Part shown: in pieces, positions 1-13,947 of the stretch
Position numbering within the stretch: the stretch's first letter is position 1
Layout: the number at the start of each line of letters is the position of its first letter
NCBI GenBank assembly: GCA_947179485.1
Contig: OX359245.1
Coordinates: 32,227,067 to 32,291,066, forward strand
Origin: Allacma fusca
Lineage: Eukaryota; Arthropoda; Collembola; Symphypleona; Sminthuridae
DNA: 64,000 nucleotides
Reading direction: 5' to 3'
The notes under the pieces: model-generated
Seen by the model: only the letters and a program-made list of their open reading frames with translations
What the model was told of the DNA's origin: nothing
Databases searched by the model: none
Program-made: the position numbers and the translations under genes

Positions 1-3000
1 AGAAGAAACCCGTTATTTATTTATAGCTCCCAAACAAACCTCTCTCTCTCTTACCTGTTTAAATATAGAAGCTTTGTAAGGGTTCCGATTTGTCTTTGCC
101 ATCTTGTGCTTGTGTCTTAATTGTGACTCTGTAAATGAAGAGAACTGGTCTCTCGTGGTAATGTCTTAGGGTGACGAGGGCTATCAGGTCTTGCTCCTCT
201 GATTTCCATAGGAATAGTAAAAGCAGATTTGATATGGCTGGGCTTCAAATGCACTCTCTAATGATGTGAGATAGGTCAGCGAAAAATAGCTACCCAAAGG
301 AAAGTACCTATGGACAACAATGTATGGAGAGGTTGCGTAATTATTTAGTGCTACTACAATACTACAGCATTATATCCCTGCACCCAGACAAGCAAAAGCC
401 TCAGCATATCTTTAAGTAAGTCATAGTGTTTATCCAGTTTTGCCTTCTGAAAAAAAAAGTTTTTCAACGGAAATGACCAGGACTCATGGGAAATACATAC
501 ATTCGATAATTATTACCTTACGTGCATATTGACTCATTGGGCCTTATTGTTAGTCAGTGCTTAAACCAGTTAAACCGGCTGCATTTGTTTATACCATGTT
601 GACATATATACCTTTACTATATACATACACATCCTACCTTAAAATATACGCAAATCTCCAAAATCATTTTGATTCCTAAAAACGTCTGTCATTAGAGTCA
701 GGAATTGTAAGACCCTTGCGAATGTATATCTACACAATGTCAATTTACAGTGTCCTAAGAATCACACTGTCAGTGTCAGCTCTCCCCACATGAGATTTTT
801 CCTATCTTAAACACAATCACATACATAGAGACATACATAAAAGTACATATAGCCCTCCTGTTGAAACAAGACTGGAATTCCCTTCAAAAGTTATATTGAG
901 AGTCAAGTATTGAAATAGATGCTTATTGATTTGATACAGCTCATTTGAAGGGTATAGGAGTAACTCGTTGGACGTACATACAATCACAATCACAGTAGTA
1001 GTAGTGGTGAGTGATATACAACTTTTTTTCCGCTCAAGTTCATCCTATTTGCGTGTATATAGAAACTTGTATTGCTATATAATCACTTTAGTTAATAAGT
1101 GCTCAAATTGTTGTGGGAAGGGATTTTTTTAAATTCCCACCTTTGCATGCAATAAATTTGTAGTTATAATTATTCTCAACTTTAATAAAAAAAAAATAAT
1201 ATTCTTCGACTTGAGCAATCATATGACGTTAAGAGAATTTCCCTCTCGGAGGTGAAACCTCATGCCGCAATTTTTAAAAAAATCCACGAGGGTTTAAATC
1301 TCTATAAGAATTATACATAAGGGAAAAAAATCTATTCAAGGGTCAGTGTCAAAAATGAACATGTTCTTTCTTCCCAGCTTGGGTCTTCTCTCTCTGTCTC
1401 TTTAACTTTGGGTGCATATATGCAATTCCTAATTATTCCTCAAGGCTCCGCTCTCCTGCTATATATTGACAGTATCTTACACACTGCGGGAGCTAGACAG
1501 ACTCTGAATGTTGTTCGTGAAAAAATCAAACCCGGTTGTGTGCATTTATTATGGTCAAATTGTACAGTTTACTTTTCCTATGGGAGCTTTTATCCCTCTA
1601 TTCCAAGAGCATTTTCTCTCTAGTCGAGCAAAATGCATTTTAATTCTAGGAATTTTAAACTCTATTTTCTGCTGCTGTTATGTGCCAGCGGGAAATTCAA
1701 AAATTACTAAAATTTTTATGATTAAGGGGAAACTGGAAGGAAATTTTTTTTTCCAAGTAAAATTTGGGGGAAAAATGTATCTAATGGGGCTTTAAAATTC
1801 AAGGTAAAATATGTTCTGAAATATTTGAGATTGCCAAAGACGTCAAGAGAGAAAAGGGCAAAAGGTGAGTTCAAATGTTTGAAATGTTTTAAAAATGTAA
1901 ACTGGAATTTGCAAAGTGAGCAGCAAGTTTTTTATTTAGTGTAGGTAATTATTTATATGTAAATGGTATAAATAGATGAGTAACAAGGTATACATAGACA
2001 CGGGCCAGACGTCACTGGTAATAAATTTTTCTCTTATATTTTTCCCCCCAACTGACCATAAGATTACAATTTTCTTATTGGCACTCATTTCTGGTCTTGA
2101 AGACTCTTTTCATGTAAATGACCGGGGTGGATTAGAATAGAGCCAGTGCTCAAGAAGAATGGGTCTGGGGTGGGTCCAAAAGCCTGTAAGTGATTTACAT
2201 ATAGGCTGGGTATTCCCTACCTGACTGTCCCCGTTCAATGCACCTCTTAACAGGAAATTCTCGGTATTGGAGCAATCTTGGGCTGATGAATCATATGGGA
2301 CGGAGCAGAGGTTCTGAGGAGGAAGATTTACCATCAAACAGTTATTTTTGATTAAAATCTAGGTATGTAGAAAATCACTGGGAAATTTTGAAGGCTCCAC
2401 TGTTATTAGGATACATTAAAAGGATTTTTATGAAGCAAAGGTGCAATTACATCCGTCATGTAGTAATTAATTGAACAGGGATACCTCGAAGGTTAAAAAT
2501 GTACTTGATGTTTCTATCTGTCTGTATTTAAATAATTACAGTTATTTGTTGTTTGTAAGGATGAGTAGTCAATCAATAAAATGGTATTATTTTAGGACGG
2601 AGTACAATTTGTATATGTGAGTCAAAGTCACTGGATTTCCATCCAGTTTAATTTTGTGCCCACTGTACATACATACATACATCCGCACGTGTAACCTGCT
2701 CAGAATTAGATTAAAAAATCCATGCCGGTTTTTGATGAGAGACGTCAAACTGGGTGGAAAAAGTAGGCAATATGCTGTCTTCAGAATAAAAACTGTACTG
2801 AATTGCTGTCTGAGGCTTTTAGAGGCGGCTAGGGCAATTAGCACTTTTTTTGTTTTTTTTTTCATTGTTTTTTCTTGCTCACCCTTTATCCACCTGCGTC
2901 ATTGCTGTCACAGATGTACAGAGAGATGCAGATGCAGTGCAGCCTGGTCATTCAAGAGCGGGGCTAAAAGGACCAAAGATTAACTCTGAGGATGACATAT

Positions 3001-6000
3001 GAAGAGCGCAGAAGCAACACGACCCAAGTTTGTTTTTTAATATTTTACAGGAGGCATAAAACATTTGGGGTCTGAACTCAAGAGAATCCTAAGCTACTTT
3101 TAATTTTAGGTTGGAGAGCCATCAGGTTAAATTTTATGGGATTTTGGGGCGAAAACCCTCGGTAATGTTTAATTGGGAAAAAATCGTTTGGAATAGTTTT
3201 GGAAATTGTGTAAAGGCAGTTTCCTACAAAATACATGAATTTCAAATTGTAAGACAGTGGGGTTTCTTTATGAGAAAGTTCGGTTCTAAACTTTAGTACA
3301 GAGATTGCATGGTTTCCGTTTTATAAGAATTGTTTCTTCAAATAAGAACTTTTCAAGTATTTTTTCCTTTTGAAAGATACGAATTTAGAAATCCTTGGAG
3401 AATTTCGGTAGTTTTGCACTGGATGGCGGTTTTCGTGCGCATGTCTGAAAGTGAAATGCATATGGAGAGGCAAAAGTTAAAATTAAAATAAGGCTTGTTA
3501 ACTGGCACTCAAATCCAAAGCACGTCTTTTTAAGGGTGACGTGAAACTAAGCTCCCCTATTGTTATCGTTTTAATGTCTGGTTTCCTGCTTTTCCATAAT
3601 CACTGCCGAACCAATGTCATCACACATTTCAAATTTTACAAAGGGAAGTATTACCTGATTTGTCAGAACTCTGTTGAGTTTCTAGTAGATCGGTTTATTT
3701 GTTGGATCTCAGGAAATTACAATCACATTTAAATACAAGCTATCAAAGGCAGCTCCAAAAGATACGCTTTCCGAAGTAAAAAAAAGTCCCCCCAATTTAC
3801 TACCACATTTTAGAGAAAGCTGTTCATTTTGCTCATATTGCTCGAACTATGTGTTTGGACTTTGTCCGTCTTGAATCACAAATGACCTGTGCTTCGGAGT
3901 AATTTATTAAATCGAATGTAAAAAAATGAACGTAGGACGTTTTGACTCTAAGCTCTTCCCATGTGACGTTAATAGGAAAAAAAATGCACTTTTCAATTTT
4001 ATCCCATAATTTCACAATGCAAAACTTTTCGTACGATAATAAAATTAAAAATCCCTAGATATTTAGAGTGTACAAAGTATCCAGACAAAAAAAATCTCTG
4101 CCATTAGTACCCATAAGTACGGATACGCATTACTATACATTGGCACTTTAAATTAATCAAAGATCAAGAGAGAGCGACATTCCTCAATGATTTTCCTGGA
4201 AGCAGTTTACACGTGGATATGCATTCTCAATCAACTCGTTCCAACGCACGTTGAAACCATCAAAGAATTGGGGGAGTCATAATCATAAATATGATCACAT
4301 CTGAGGAGCATCTAAAGGTAATCCGGCTATTTGCATACGGCCAGGAACCTGTGGGTCTATTAATAAAACTTGATCTCCTGATAGATAAAATTATCCCAAT
4401 TACTGTAGCTAATAGACACTCTTATATAATAATACAAGGACCATCTCCACAAGAGTTAAAAAGTTTAGCCTGTCTCAGTATACCCCAGTGTTAGTTTTTC
4501 CTTTGATATAATTACTTATAACATTATAGCAAAAATGATTATAAGAATATTTGCTACATTTTGCACTTCCACCCAGCCAATGACTCCACACGTGCTACAG
4601 TTCATTTCCATTTCTTATTTATTAAAGGAAATAAATGTTACAGATAGGAACAAGACCCTCGTCAAGCACAAAAGCATAATATTACCAGTATGCGCACAAT
4701 AATTTATTACCATTTCCTCAGGCTCTTATCCTCCACAGGTTTATTTCAGGTACATTTATAGACTCAAGTAACATTTCCAACTTTGAGCTTATTCCACCTG
4801 ACAGTTGATTTCTTCAAATGGTTCCTTCACTCACATCCTTTAATTTTACATAATTATCTACCTGTTAGAATTTTTTTTCTACATAAACAAAATTTGGCAC
4901 TTGGAAAAAAAATTGACACCCTTAAAATAAATGCTTGACTTGGGACGTTGACAAGTCGTTGTTCCAATTGACTTGAAATAAATGTCTGGATTTGTTTTCT
5001 ACAAACTTGGTCCACGTCTTCCTATACAACTCTTTGACGGTCAAGGGAATTGACGGCGTGTTTATGGACCTCAGGAAATAATTGGGACTGTGTCTCTTTT
5101 AATGTAATTTAAAGAAAATATACGAGTATTTCGTCTGGCATGTGCAAGGGCAGGCGTGAAGGTGCGAAGGTGTGCATTTACAACAATACTCTTGTTTACC
5201 TGTGACTATGGTCAGGGTTCCCACCTAAACCTCTAAAACTTCCATGTGCCTTTAGGAAATAAATATAGAGCTCTGAGATTTCCACGATGAGGAGAGTACA
5301 ACATGACGAAATCTTGTTTATCAATTCTTTTTTCCACACAGGATAAAAATACAGACCCCTCACCATTGGACAATTCAGTCGGCTTGGGTTGGATAGAACA
5401 GGAAATGTAAACATGAAAAATCCACTGAGATAAACAACACATTATCATTGTAGAGCATACGAGTCAAATTACAAGGTAATAGCAAATGATTAGATCCGAG
5501 CTTGGAATGCAAATTCCCTCCAGAATATTACTAGATACATAACTGTTCGGAGGGATTTTATTGAGAAACATATAATTTTATTTCCTACATACATAAATAA
5601 TTACGGATTATATTATTGGAATAAATCTATTATAGTTTACTGAATGTTTTGATCCAAAAATATGTATTTCTTGGAGATCGAATCTTTCTGAATTTTTTTC
5701 ATGTATAGCAGCTATAATGAACACATCTTTTACGATCTTCCCAATGAGGCTGGGAAAACCTGTAAATAGACTCCGTGTGTCATAGCATTATGACTGTATA
5801 GCTCTGGAACAACACATTATTTATTCAATTGCAAGTGTTTTTTCTCTTGTCACTTGTAGTAAGTTGTTTTGCTCTCAAATCAAGAAAAATTCTAGTTGTG
5901 TGGTTCTAGTGTCAGTTCCTTCCAGCAATTACTTGTCCAAACTTTTATTAGCATTCAAACTATATAGGAGTATCTATGTACATGTGTACATACAAGGGAA

Positions 6001-9000
6001 GGTTTTTTTCCCAAGTGTTTCCTATGACGTTCATCAATGCACAAAATTGTTTTTAAGTTCTCAATTACAAAGGCATTGGAATAATTAATTTCTGTAGCAG
6101 ATCTCTGTAGGAGCCAGTGCCGGAGCAATTTATTTTTAATCTCTGACCTTTAAATATGAATTCTTATGTAATTTCAAAATTAGCAAACCTTTCCCCCTCA
6201 GGTCTGGCTGCATGCTAATTAATTATGTACAAACAACTTTTCTACAGGAACATATAATTTGAGCGGGGTTAATTATAGAGTTGATTATTTTAGTAGAGCT
6301 GAGGCTGTGGGAATAGCAATTGAGATTCTTGTGACGTTTTTTTTAATAGGGGATTTTTGTAGGGAATGTATGTAATTACCTATGTATGTATGTCCACCTT
6401 GTGGGATCCACTTGACTCTTGAACTTCTACTTTGAATGTTCATTTACCTTGCTCCTGACCCAAGGCTGGGATTTCCTCTGACTTTTGATTCTAGGAGAGG
6501 ACAGGATTCCAGACAGGGGGATTGATTTAGCATTTTGATTTAGCATTGTTATCCAATTTGTACAATAATAAAAAAAAAATCTCTGGTCGAATCTGATACT
6601 CTCTCAAAACAGAACATACCGGAAATTTTTATAGAGTTTGTGATGCTCATTGATGCCTCGTGGAAAACACTTGATTGATTTTCTTAGAAGATTCTGTGGA
6701 CCTAAGGTCAGCTGGCTTGAGCAGGTTTTGATGAGTGCGTTTACTCATTTTTTTACCCAGAATCGCTAAGACGGACTCAAACAGAGCACTCAGGACCAGG
6801 AAAATGTAAGCAATTTTAGAGTAAACAATTTATCACTGCGGTGAAAGATCACATTTTTTTGTGTGACATTTCCAATTTCATTCGTATATACAAGTGAGGG
6901 ATTTGAAGTGAGGGATGATGTTTTACCTAAATAAATATATTTTTCTGGTTTTTTTCCGAGCCATATTAGTTCATTAGTGCATAAGAATGAGTGTTTTTGT
7001 GTCATGGACAATTAGTTATACAAGGGGGTGATCCTATATGGGAAAACATTCCGAGACCAGTTTTTTTAGTACCTATACACACCTGAGTCAAATATTATTT
7101 GAAGTTCACATGTGACGTAAATTTACTGCATTTTTACCCGTTTCCACGCACAAAAAAATTTTGGACTTCCCAAATTCCCATTTTGCAAGGTAATAATACA
7201 CATCTAATAGACAAGTGGTTAGGAATTACGCAGAGTTTATGTTCCTCGTGTGTACAGGTTATCTTTGGATGTCTCTGGGTTTTAAAGAGTATAAAAACTG
7301 TTTGCATTAAATAATGTGTTCAGGAATGTGCATACATATGTGGCTGACGAAAAAAACTTCAGGATTAAAAAGGATGCTGACAGATGATGTCGCAATCAAA
7401 TGATATGTCTAAACCTGTTGTGAAATATGATGCACTTCCAGAAACGTGTGGAAAGTGAAAATGGAGCCTGGGAAAGAAAAAGGGCTTACAGTCCGGCCAA
7501 GATGTTAAAGCATATAACGTTCAAAAGCCGCTAAATTCGAATCTTTAAATCCCATAGACTATTTTCTATATGGGGACCCAAGGCATTGTACATCTTTAAC
7601 CCTATGAACAAATATGATGTCACATTTTTTTTTACCAAAGGGAATTAACCATCTCAGAGTGCATATAAGGTTTATAGTATGAGAACACTGTATGGAATTT
7701 TTTAATGAGCCATTTGATTTCGCAACAATTTTCTAGACAGATGTTTTTTGCTGGTAACAAAATGCTCGATCCTGAAGTATCTTCTCACCTTGTATTACAA
7801 TATTATTATAGCTTCGAACACGGATTTTCAACTGCACGGCTGCTCAACTCGTTCAGAAATGACAGGGAGGGTTTGAAACAGGAAAAATCCCATTCTCAGG
7901 GAAATTTTTTCCGGGATACGAACATGTGGATTAAAATTAGCAGTTTGAGTTTATTCAATCCGTAAGGTCAGACCTGATGCAACATGGAATTTAATTATAG
8001 TTACATCCTTCTGAGTTACGTGGTTATAGACTGTCAGATCAATTACTTGTTCTGACAGTTATTTTTAGAGGTAGACTCCCATTATAAATCGTGAGGGCAC
8101 GAGAACCAGAATATCCACAATGAGACAGTATATTGTATATAGGCACGGCATGGACAATTTCAAAGTTCGCGAGTTGCTAAGCGAGTGTTTCAAAAAGGGC
8201 ATGACTAAATTATAATTACTGGGGTTTTGTGCATATGAAACTATGTATAGTTGGGATTTAATATTCATCTATTTTCTTTTCCTGCAGGAGACCACCAGAA
8301 CGTGATGCTTTCGTTCAAGAATCAAGTTATAGATTTTTTTTGAGAGCTAACGTAACATCCCAATTAATATAAATAGTCAAGCCCTTACAATGGATACAAC
8401 TATAATTATAACATATGTTACATGTCAGCAGGGATGTAAAAAGAACATCGCTTATGGCTGCGGCACTGTTTAAAAAGCACTGTTTGCACTTAACCTACGC
8501 TTTTGAATCGGATGGAACCGCCTGTGGAAATGGCACGTGTTCAAATTTTGATAATAACGCCATGCTATTTACATGCCAATTGGGACTGGAAACGCTCAAA
8601 ATGTTCAATATGCACATAAATGAAGCAAAGCCAGGACTTTGTTCTGGTAGTTTGTTTTTTCGTTCTCAAAACATAGATTGATTTTATAAATGAATACTAA
8701 AACTGTGATTTGTAGCAATTTTTATGGACATCAAAATTTCAAATCAAATTGATCCACCTGAGCAGTCTGGATAAATCCTTTTGAAGTTTTTGTGATGATG
8801 CAAACATTTATATAGATGATTTCGTGTCCAGATAGCTCGATAGATTTTTTGGGGTCCACAAGATTCACTACAAAAACTAAGCTAATTTTAATTTTTGATG
8901 GTAATTATTCAAGAATTTTATGAAAATGCATCGTTGTGCGACTTGTACGTACACACGTATGTTTTGGCTTCATTTTGCAATTAATTCATTAGGAATTTCG

Positions 9001-9250
9001 TGCTGTCCAAATTAAGTTGAGCGACACAAAAAAAAGGCGTTATTAGGCGTACCTTCTAGAGTAATTATGTAAGGAGGATCCCTGGAGATATAATTATCTT
9101 GCAAACCTGTAAGTGCTTAGAATGATATGTCTTAAGGCAGATTTAGCCTTTAGTAATTACTTTATATGTTGCTCGCAAGTATTATTTTCCAATCTGGAAA
9201 ATATTGTTTTGTATAATTATTACCATTGATGATTTTGCTATAACACTCTT

Positions 9251-9345
9251 GAAAGTATATCGTCGTTGAAGAGGCAAAATTATCTACATGCTTTTTACAA
9301 AACCATTGAATGTAGATCATTTCTCCTCTTCAGCGAAGATATCAA
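9251..9345 (+). ncRNA. Candidate pre-miRNA-like hairpin
   Basis: Two arms of about 38 bases (roughly 9251-9291 and 9307-9345) are complementary with scattered mismatches and are separated by a loop of about 15 bases. The paired cores include TTGAAGAGG on the left with CCTCTTCA on the right, and ATCTACAT on the left with ATGTAGAT on the right. This size and mismatch pattern suits a pre-miRNA, but I recognise no known arthropod seed. It could equally be a decayed foldback MITE. No conservation or expression evidence is available. Confidence 0.25.
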
Positions 9346-10859
9346 CTCATAAGAATTAAGGGGTGGTAGTAAAGCTATGAATCAGATGGATAATGATAAT
9401 ATTTAAGAAAATTATTTCTAAAGCAATTTATTATGAATATACCTTTTAAAATGTCACGGATAAAATCCCAGCAAGGAATTCTAAAAAGACTGGGGAGAAA
9501 TGTCTCGGAAGCGTAATTATTGTTTGTTGAAGAATTTAGAATTTAGAATAGGAGCAGACCGTCCTGTTCCTGGAGGTTCCAGTAAATATATGCAAATATC
9601 AAGAGAGTTCAGCTTGATTTTTGACCCGGACATTACATTACAAGCGTAGGAGAGTTAGTTGTAATATTCACAAATTACCAGGTGCGGAGAAATGTTTCTT
9701 CTTAATTAATTTGTAAGGAGAAAAAAGCTACAAATTTTCTTTAAATCCTCTTGCACAGCAGATTCATAACTGCCGTGATACATATTGTAGAAAAAACCGA
9801 CAAATGAACCTGTCGACTCTGAAAATTCCAAATAGAGGGAAAGCTAATCTTTGTAGAGTGTCACGATTAAATTTAGACATTAAAAATGCACTATAATGCT
9901 TGAGCAACCGCTCTTTTTTACAACCCTGCCCACGTCAGGATGTGCCTGATTGAGTGTCTGTATTTAGCATGTACCCAAAATGTGAAGACACAAACCAGAA
10001 TAAACATTTTTTAAAATCCGTAGATATAAAAAACCTAAACCGACATGTTCAACAAGATATCACTTATGAGAAACAGAAAGATTATTCGGTCATCCATTTA
10101 TTAACGTGTCGAAGTGAGCATGTAAAGGTAAAAAAAAATTATTAATGGATTCTACTTACAAATCCTATATGCATTATCACTATTTAATGCTCTAAGTTTA
10201 AAACATAGGAACTGTAGACGTGCTTTGCTTTGCAATGCTCAACTTGCCTTGAATCCTTATCCCATACTGCAATATGCCTCTATACACACACATTCCACAT
10301 ATATATTTTTTTACTACTGCATCTATTCCAGTCATCAGTTTACGTCAATCCTGATTCCCATGCATGGAAGATTTTTTTTCAATTTCCGGAAGACATCAAC
10401 AAGAAAATCTTTGACGACATTTGAGCCACAAGTATTGTAATCAGCAACTCTAGGAGTCAAGGGCTAATTCATATCATCCAAAAATCACAGCACAAATAAC
10501 AACACATGTTCAGAATATCCACTTCCTAAATTCGTTAGATTAATTACACACCTGATTAAAAATAGGCATGCCTCGCATCCTCGTAATTACATATTATATT
10601 TGTAGTGACTTTGATCTTTATTACTCAACAAGTAATTACTACCTCGTGCAAGCTAGCTTGTTGGTATTCCTAAATGTGTGCACAACTTTCATTTTTATTA
10701 ACTTGTAAGTATACTTCTTAATAGCCCTTTTTAATGCCCTGTCCATTTAATTCTCAAGAGGTCTAGAAGAATAGGAAGAGTTCAGAGTCACTTTGTATTC
10801 CAACTCTATAGTTAACATATCTGCATATACGTACATTACTAAATGGATTCTCTTGAAGG

Positions 10860-11530
10860 TTGAAAATAACAGGGGTATTTCATAACTCCATTAAATTCTT
10901 CCTCCTTTCTATCAAACAACCTGTGAAACTTTCAGTTTTGAATGATGGCTAAAATTGGAATTGCCCTCATTTGCATAAAAACTCGTATCTAGAGAGTATA
11001 TTCATTTTTAATGAGACTCCTGAATTCAAAGAGAAATATTGTTCACCAAAAGTTCTGTTTGTGTCATTGTCTCATAAATTGTTGAACTTTTATCTTTACT
11101 GAAGGGCTCTTTTAGAGATTGTCTTTATTTTAGGAGATCACACTCTAACAGCGTGTGAACAACTCGGACCTCACTCAACAATCTTCTCTCCAATTTGTTC
11201 CATGTCCGCATGCAATTTATCATTTACTTTGTTGATATGTTACATATTGGAAGATTTTCAAACTGGTTTTCGTTCAGCGTAATCGTTCACACTCCTTGGA
11301 TAATTTTGTCCTTGACCCCTCCAGCTAATAGTGTGTGTGAATTAAGCTTAAATGTTTTTTAAGTTTCAAAAACAATGGGGATGGGAATTGATCCAAGCTT
11401 ATTTTTTAGAATGTCAAAACCTGTACACAGCCGGCAGGTTTCCAATTTAATACGCTTATGTGTCAACGAGCTGGGTCTATAAATTAGGAGATGACAAAAG
11501 GGAAATGTTCCAGTCATGTCTAATCCTTTA
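10860..11530 (+). repeat. Dispersed repeat, diverged copy 1
   Basis: This stretch shares an ordered series of diverged blocks with the copies at 23095-24510 and 26336-27445. Examples are TTTAGGAGATCACA-like sequence near 11130, TTCAAACTGGTTTTC near 11260, and GACAAAAGGGAAA near 11490. The order and spacing of blocks are kept, so this is common descent and not chance. I see no coding capacity or terminal repeats. It is probably an old interspersed element of unknown class. Confidence 0.5.
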
Positions 11531-11819
11531 CAATGACACGTAATAATTCGTCCTTGTTACTCCAGATAACTCCATGTTACATTTTCCTGGTGGAGATGAC
11601 ATTTATACGGTCATCATTTAAATTAAAAAATCTATGAGGATATAAAAGTCATGGGCTGTAGCTCCTTGAATACAAGTGTACGAAAATTCCTTGAATTTAT
11701 TTAAAAACAACAAACGATTTTTTGCGAGAGTGTTGATGGCAACATTTTTTACATATTCCTTCCGTTTATATTGTAAGCTGAACTTTAGAAAAACTCCTTG
11801 AACGCATAAGAGAAACATT

Positions 11820-13947
11820 TTAACGCACTAAATCCAAGGCTGGGTTGAATTTCATCGGCGCAACTACAAAAGCGCAGGTTATGGTTAGCCCCAAAATCTG
11901 TCAAATTCAGGAAGAGCGGGAAATTTTGCAATTTTTTTCAAATCAAAAAGTTTCAATTTTTTTTAAATTTAGGAAATAAATTGAAATTTACCCCGCCAAG
12001 TGTTCCGTAAGTTAATGTAAAGAGCTTCGCATCCAAGCCAAAATGATTGGCATTAATGTTCTGAAGGACGATGATACATCTTAAAGAATCTTTCTTGTGT
12101 TCCTGTAACCCCTGAACTGTTTCTTTCAGCCAGGTTTGGAATTTTGTCGGGATGGATTTAATCTAAAAGCAGTTCCCAAAGTAGTTACAGTGGCACATTT
12201 TAATATCGTCTTGATGTGTGTTTGTAAAAGAGCTACTGTTGGAGAATAATTTTTTTTATACCATTGCATGAACATCTGCTGCAGGTAGGACGGATAAAGT
12301 AGCCGCCGAAATCACTAAAAGCAGCTCAATGATTTCAATAATGTCTTGACTCGCAATTGTGGGTAGATGGACGGCATACATTGGCACGTACATTAAGGCA
12401 ACCTCACAATAGACAAATCCAGCGTAGTCAGAACAGCACTGGAAGACCTCGTATAGATTGTCCAGGACGTCTAAAACCTGGGACGGACATGTGCGCAATT
12501 AGGTAATTATATGTACAGATATATCAGGGGGTGATTTATTTGTTTTGAGCAATAAATGTGTTGCAACTTGCATAACGCACGTGATTTAACACTTGTTGAC
12601 AAAAGAAAAATACCTTTGTGAGATCCCTATTCCCGTAACTGGTTCTCAAGCAGGTTACAAAATCCGTGACGATAAACCAGCAGACGAGGGAGAAGGAAAT
12701 GCAGACAGCGAAGCCAAAGTGAAGGATTAACGAGTTTTCGAATATCACTAGTTGATATGTAAGGCCTATGACAGTCTCCCAAATCCTATAGTTGTCTCTG
12801 AATATCGCTTCAGCAGCAATGCGTACAATTAATTGTGACTTACATTCTTGACAAAATATTCAAACTGTAATAATATACATATATACCGCAAAAATAAGCG
12901 TAAGATTGTGTCAAAACATCATCTGCACAGAGCAAGCTTCCTTGCCAATGATCTGCAATACTAACTGCAATTGTACCTTTAACTATTGGACGCTGAACAA
13001 AATTTTGTAACAAGGTAAAAAAAATTCATACAAGCGTTTTTTTCTGGGGAAGGTGAAATTTTGGAAGTTTTTTGAATTTTTTAAAAATGATCATCAAAAT
13101 TTCAAGACGTTTTTCCAATAGTGTAACGTAAGATTAAAATTTATAATTCAAAACTTACGGTTATTAAGAATGGAGGATTGATTTTTCTCCTTTGAAAAGG
13201 CGTTTCGAAGATCCTCGTAGAAAAGGTCTGCTCCAATTTCAAAAATGTTTAAACTAAATCCATCGTAGCTTTGAAAAATCCGAAACATTTCGAAAGTTGA
13301 CCATGCAAGTACTAAAGTTGGTAATGTGATTGCAATGATAAAAGCCTATGAATGTGTTAGATGCATTTAGGGATAATTTAAATTACAAAATGCATACTGA
13401 TATGCTACAATGACTCATGCAAATTACTCACCCAACGTTTCCTTCTGAGAGCGCTGTGAAATCCCACTTGGTCACATACTTCCGTGGCAGCGTTTAAAAA
13501 ATTGGCAATGCTACTTTGTTTGAACCATAGCAGTCGTATGACGGAAGCATTGAAAAGCAGCCATGATGCATACAGCCCCACTAAGAGCCAAGATTGTATT
13601 TCAATGCCCTGTCGATTAAATGCAGCGACTACTTTGATGCTGAGGAGCAAGAATACGAGGACGTGAATAGAACCTACAACCACCTGACGTGTAAAAATTC
13701 GTCACCATTTACTTCCTAGAATTTTTCTTTGCCAAAGTGGTTTTAAAAATAAGTATTCATAAATATCTTCATAGAAAAAAAAATGTATATTTAAAATCAC
13801 CTTTTGAAGGGGAAAGCTGACAACTTGAAATTTATCAAATGGACTCTTGCGTAGAATGAAGAATGGGCTGGCTAGCAAAAGGGCAGATGAATTTATTAAG
13901 TATGGGACAATTTTTATAGCGTAGGTAAAATCCTGCTCTTTTAGCAT
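11820..13947 (-). CDS. Gustatory-receptor-like 7TM chemoreceptor (copy 1)
   Basis: A membrane chemoreceptor of 410 residues is encoded by seven exons on the minus strand: 13947-13801, 13683-13432, 13345-13159, 12795-12614, 12477-12262, 12162-11992 and 11897-11820. All junctions have GT/AG ends and phases agree (0,0,1,0,0,0). Several strongly hydrophobic segments alternate with short charged loops. Near the C-terminus, after a conserved NINANHFGL stretch, the last exon encodes GLTITCAFVVAP, in the position of the TM7 TY-motif of insect gustatory receptors. The neighbour at 14932-16757 has the same exon phases and nearly the same exon lengths, so the two are tandem duplicates. Family knowledge says such proteins are ligand-gated cation channels in sensory neuron membranes. 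The ligand is unknown, and an odorant-receptor-like or lineage-specific subfamily is possible. The acceptor of exon 4 was chosen by alignment to the paralogue. Confidence 0.8.

Larger units (their letters stand above)
1..11819. other. Long gene-poor AT-rich region
   Basis: I see no coding region that I can defend here. Open frames are all under about 110 codons, do not join through plausible splice sites, and show no recognisable domain. The sequence is rich in homopolymer runs, short CATA/TACA microsatellites (for example near 2665 and 6370) and ATTA/TAAT motifs. It could be intergenic DNA or a long intron of a gene lying outside the window. Two items inside it are listed separately: a hairpin at 9251-9345 and a repeat copy at 10860-11530. 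Confidence 0.6.

Noticed and set aside
2110..2337. 75-codon minus-strand open frame with a protein-like composition
   Set aside because: It has no domain, no convincing acceptor or partner exon, and no paralogue in the window.
4060..4290. Possible decayed mariner-like sequence
   Set aside because: Only weak resemblance in short translated pieces, and no inverted ends or TA duplication could be found.
8415..8681. 88-codon plus-strand frame with several cysteines
   Set aside because: There is no signal peptide and no splice partner; cysteine spacing matches nothing I recognise. Likely chance.
13484..13666. Plus-strand frame over chemoreceptor 1 exon 2
   Set aside because: It is antisense to a well-supported exon; the same applies to other opposite-strand frames over receptor and GPCR exons.
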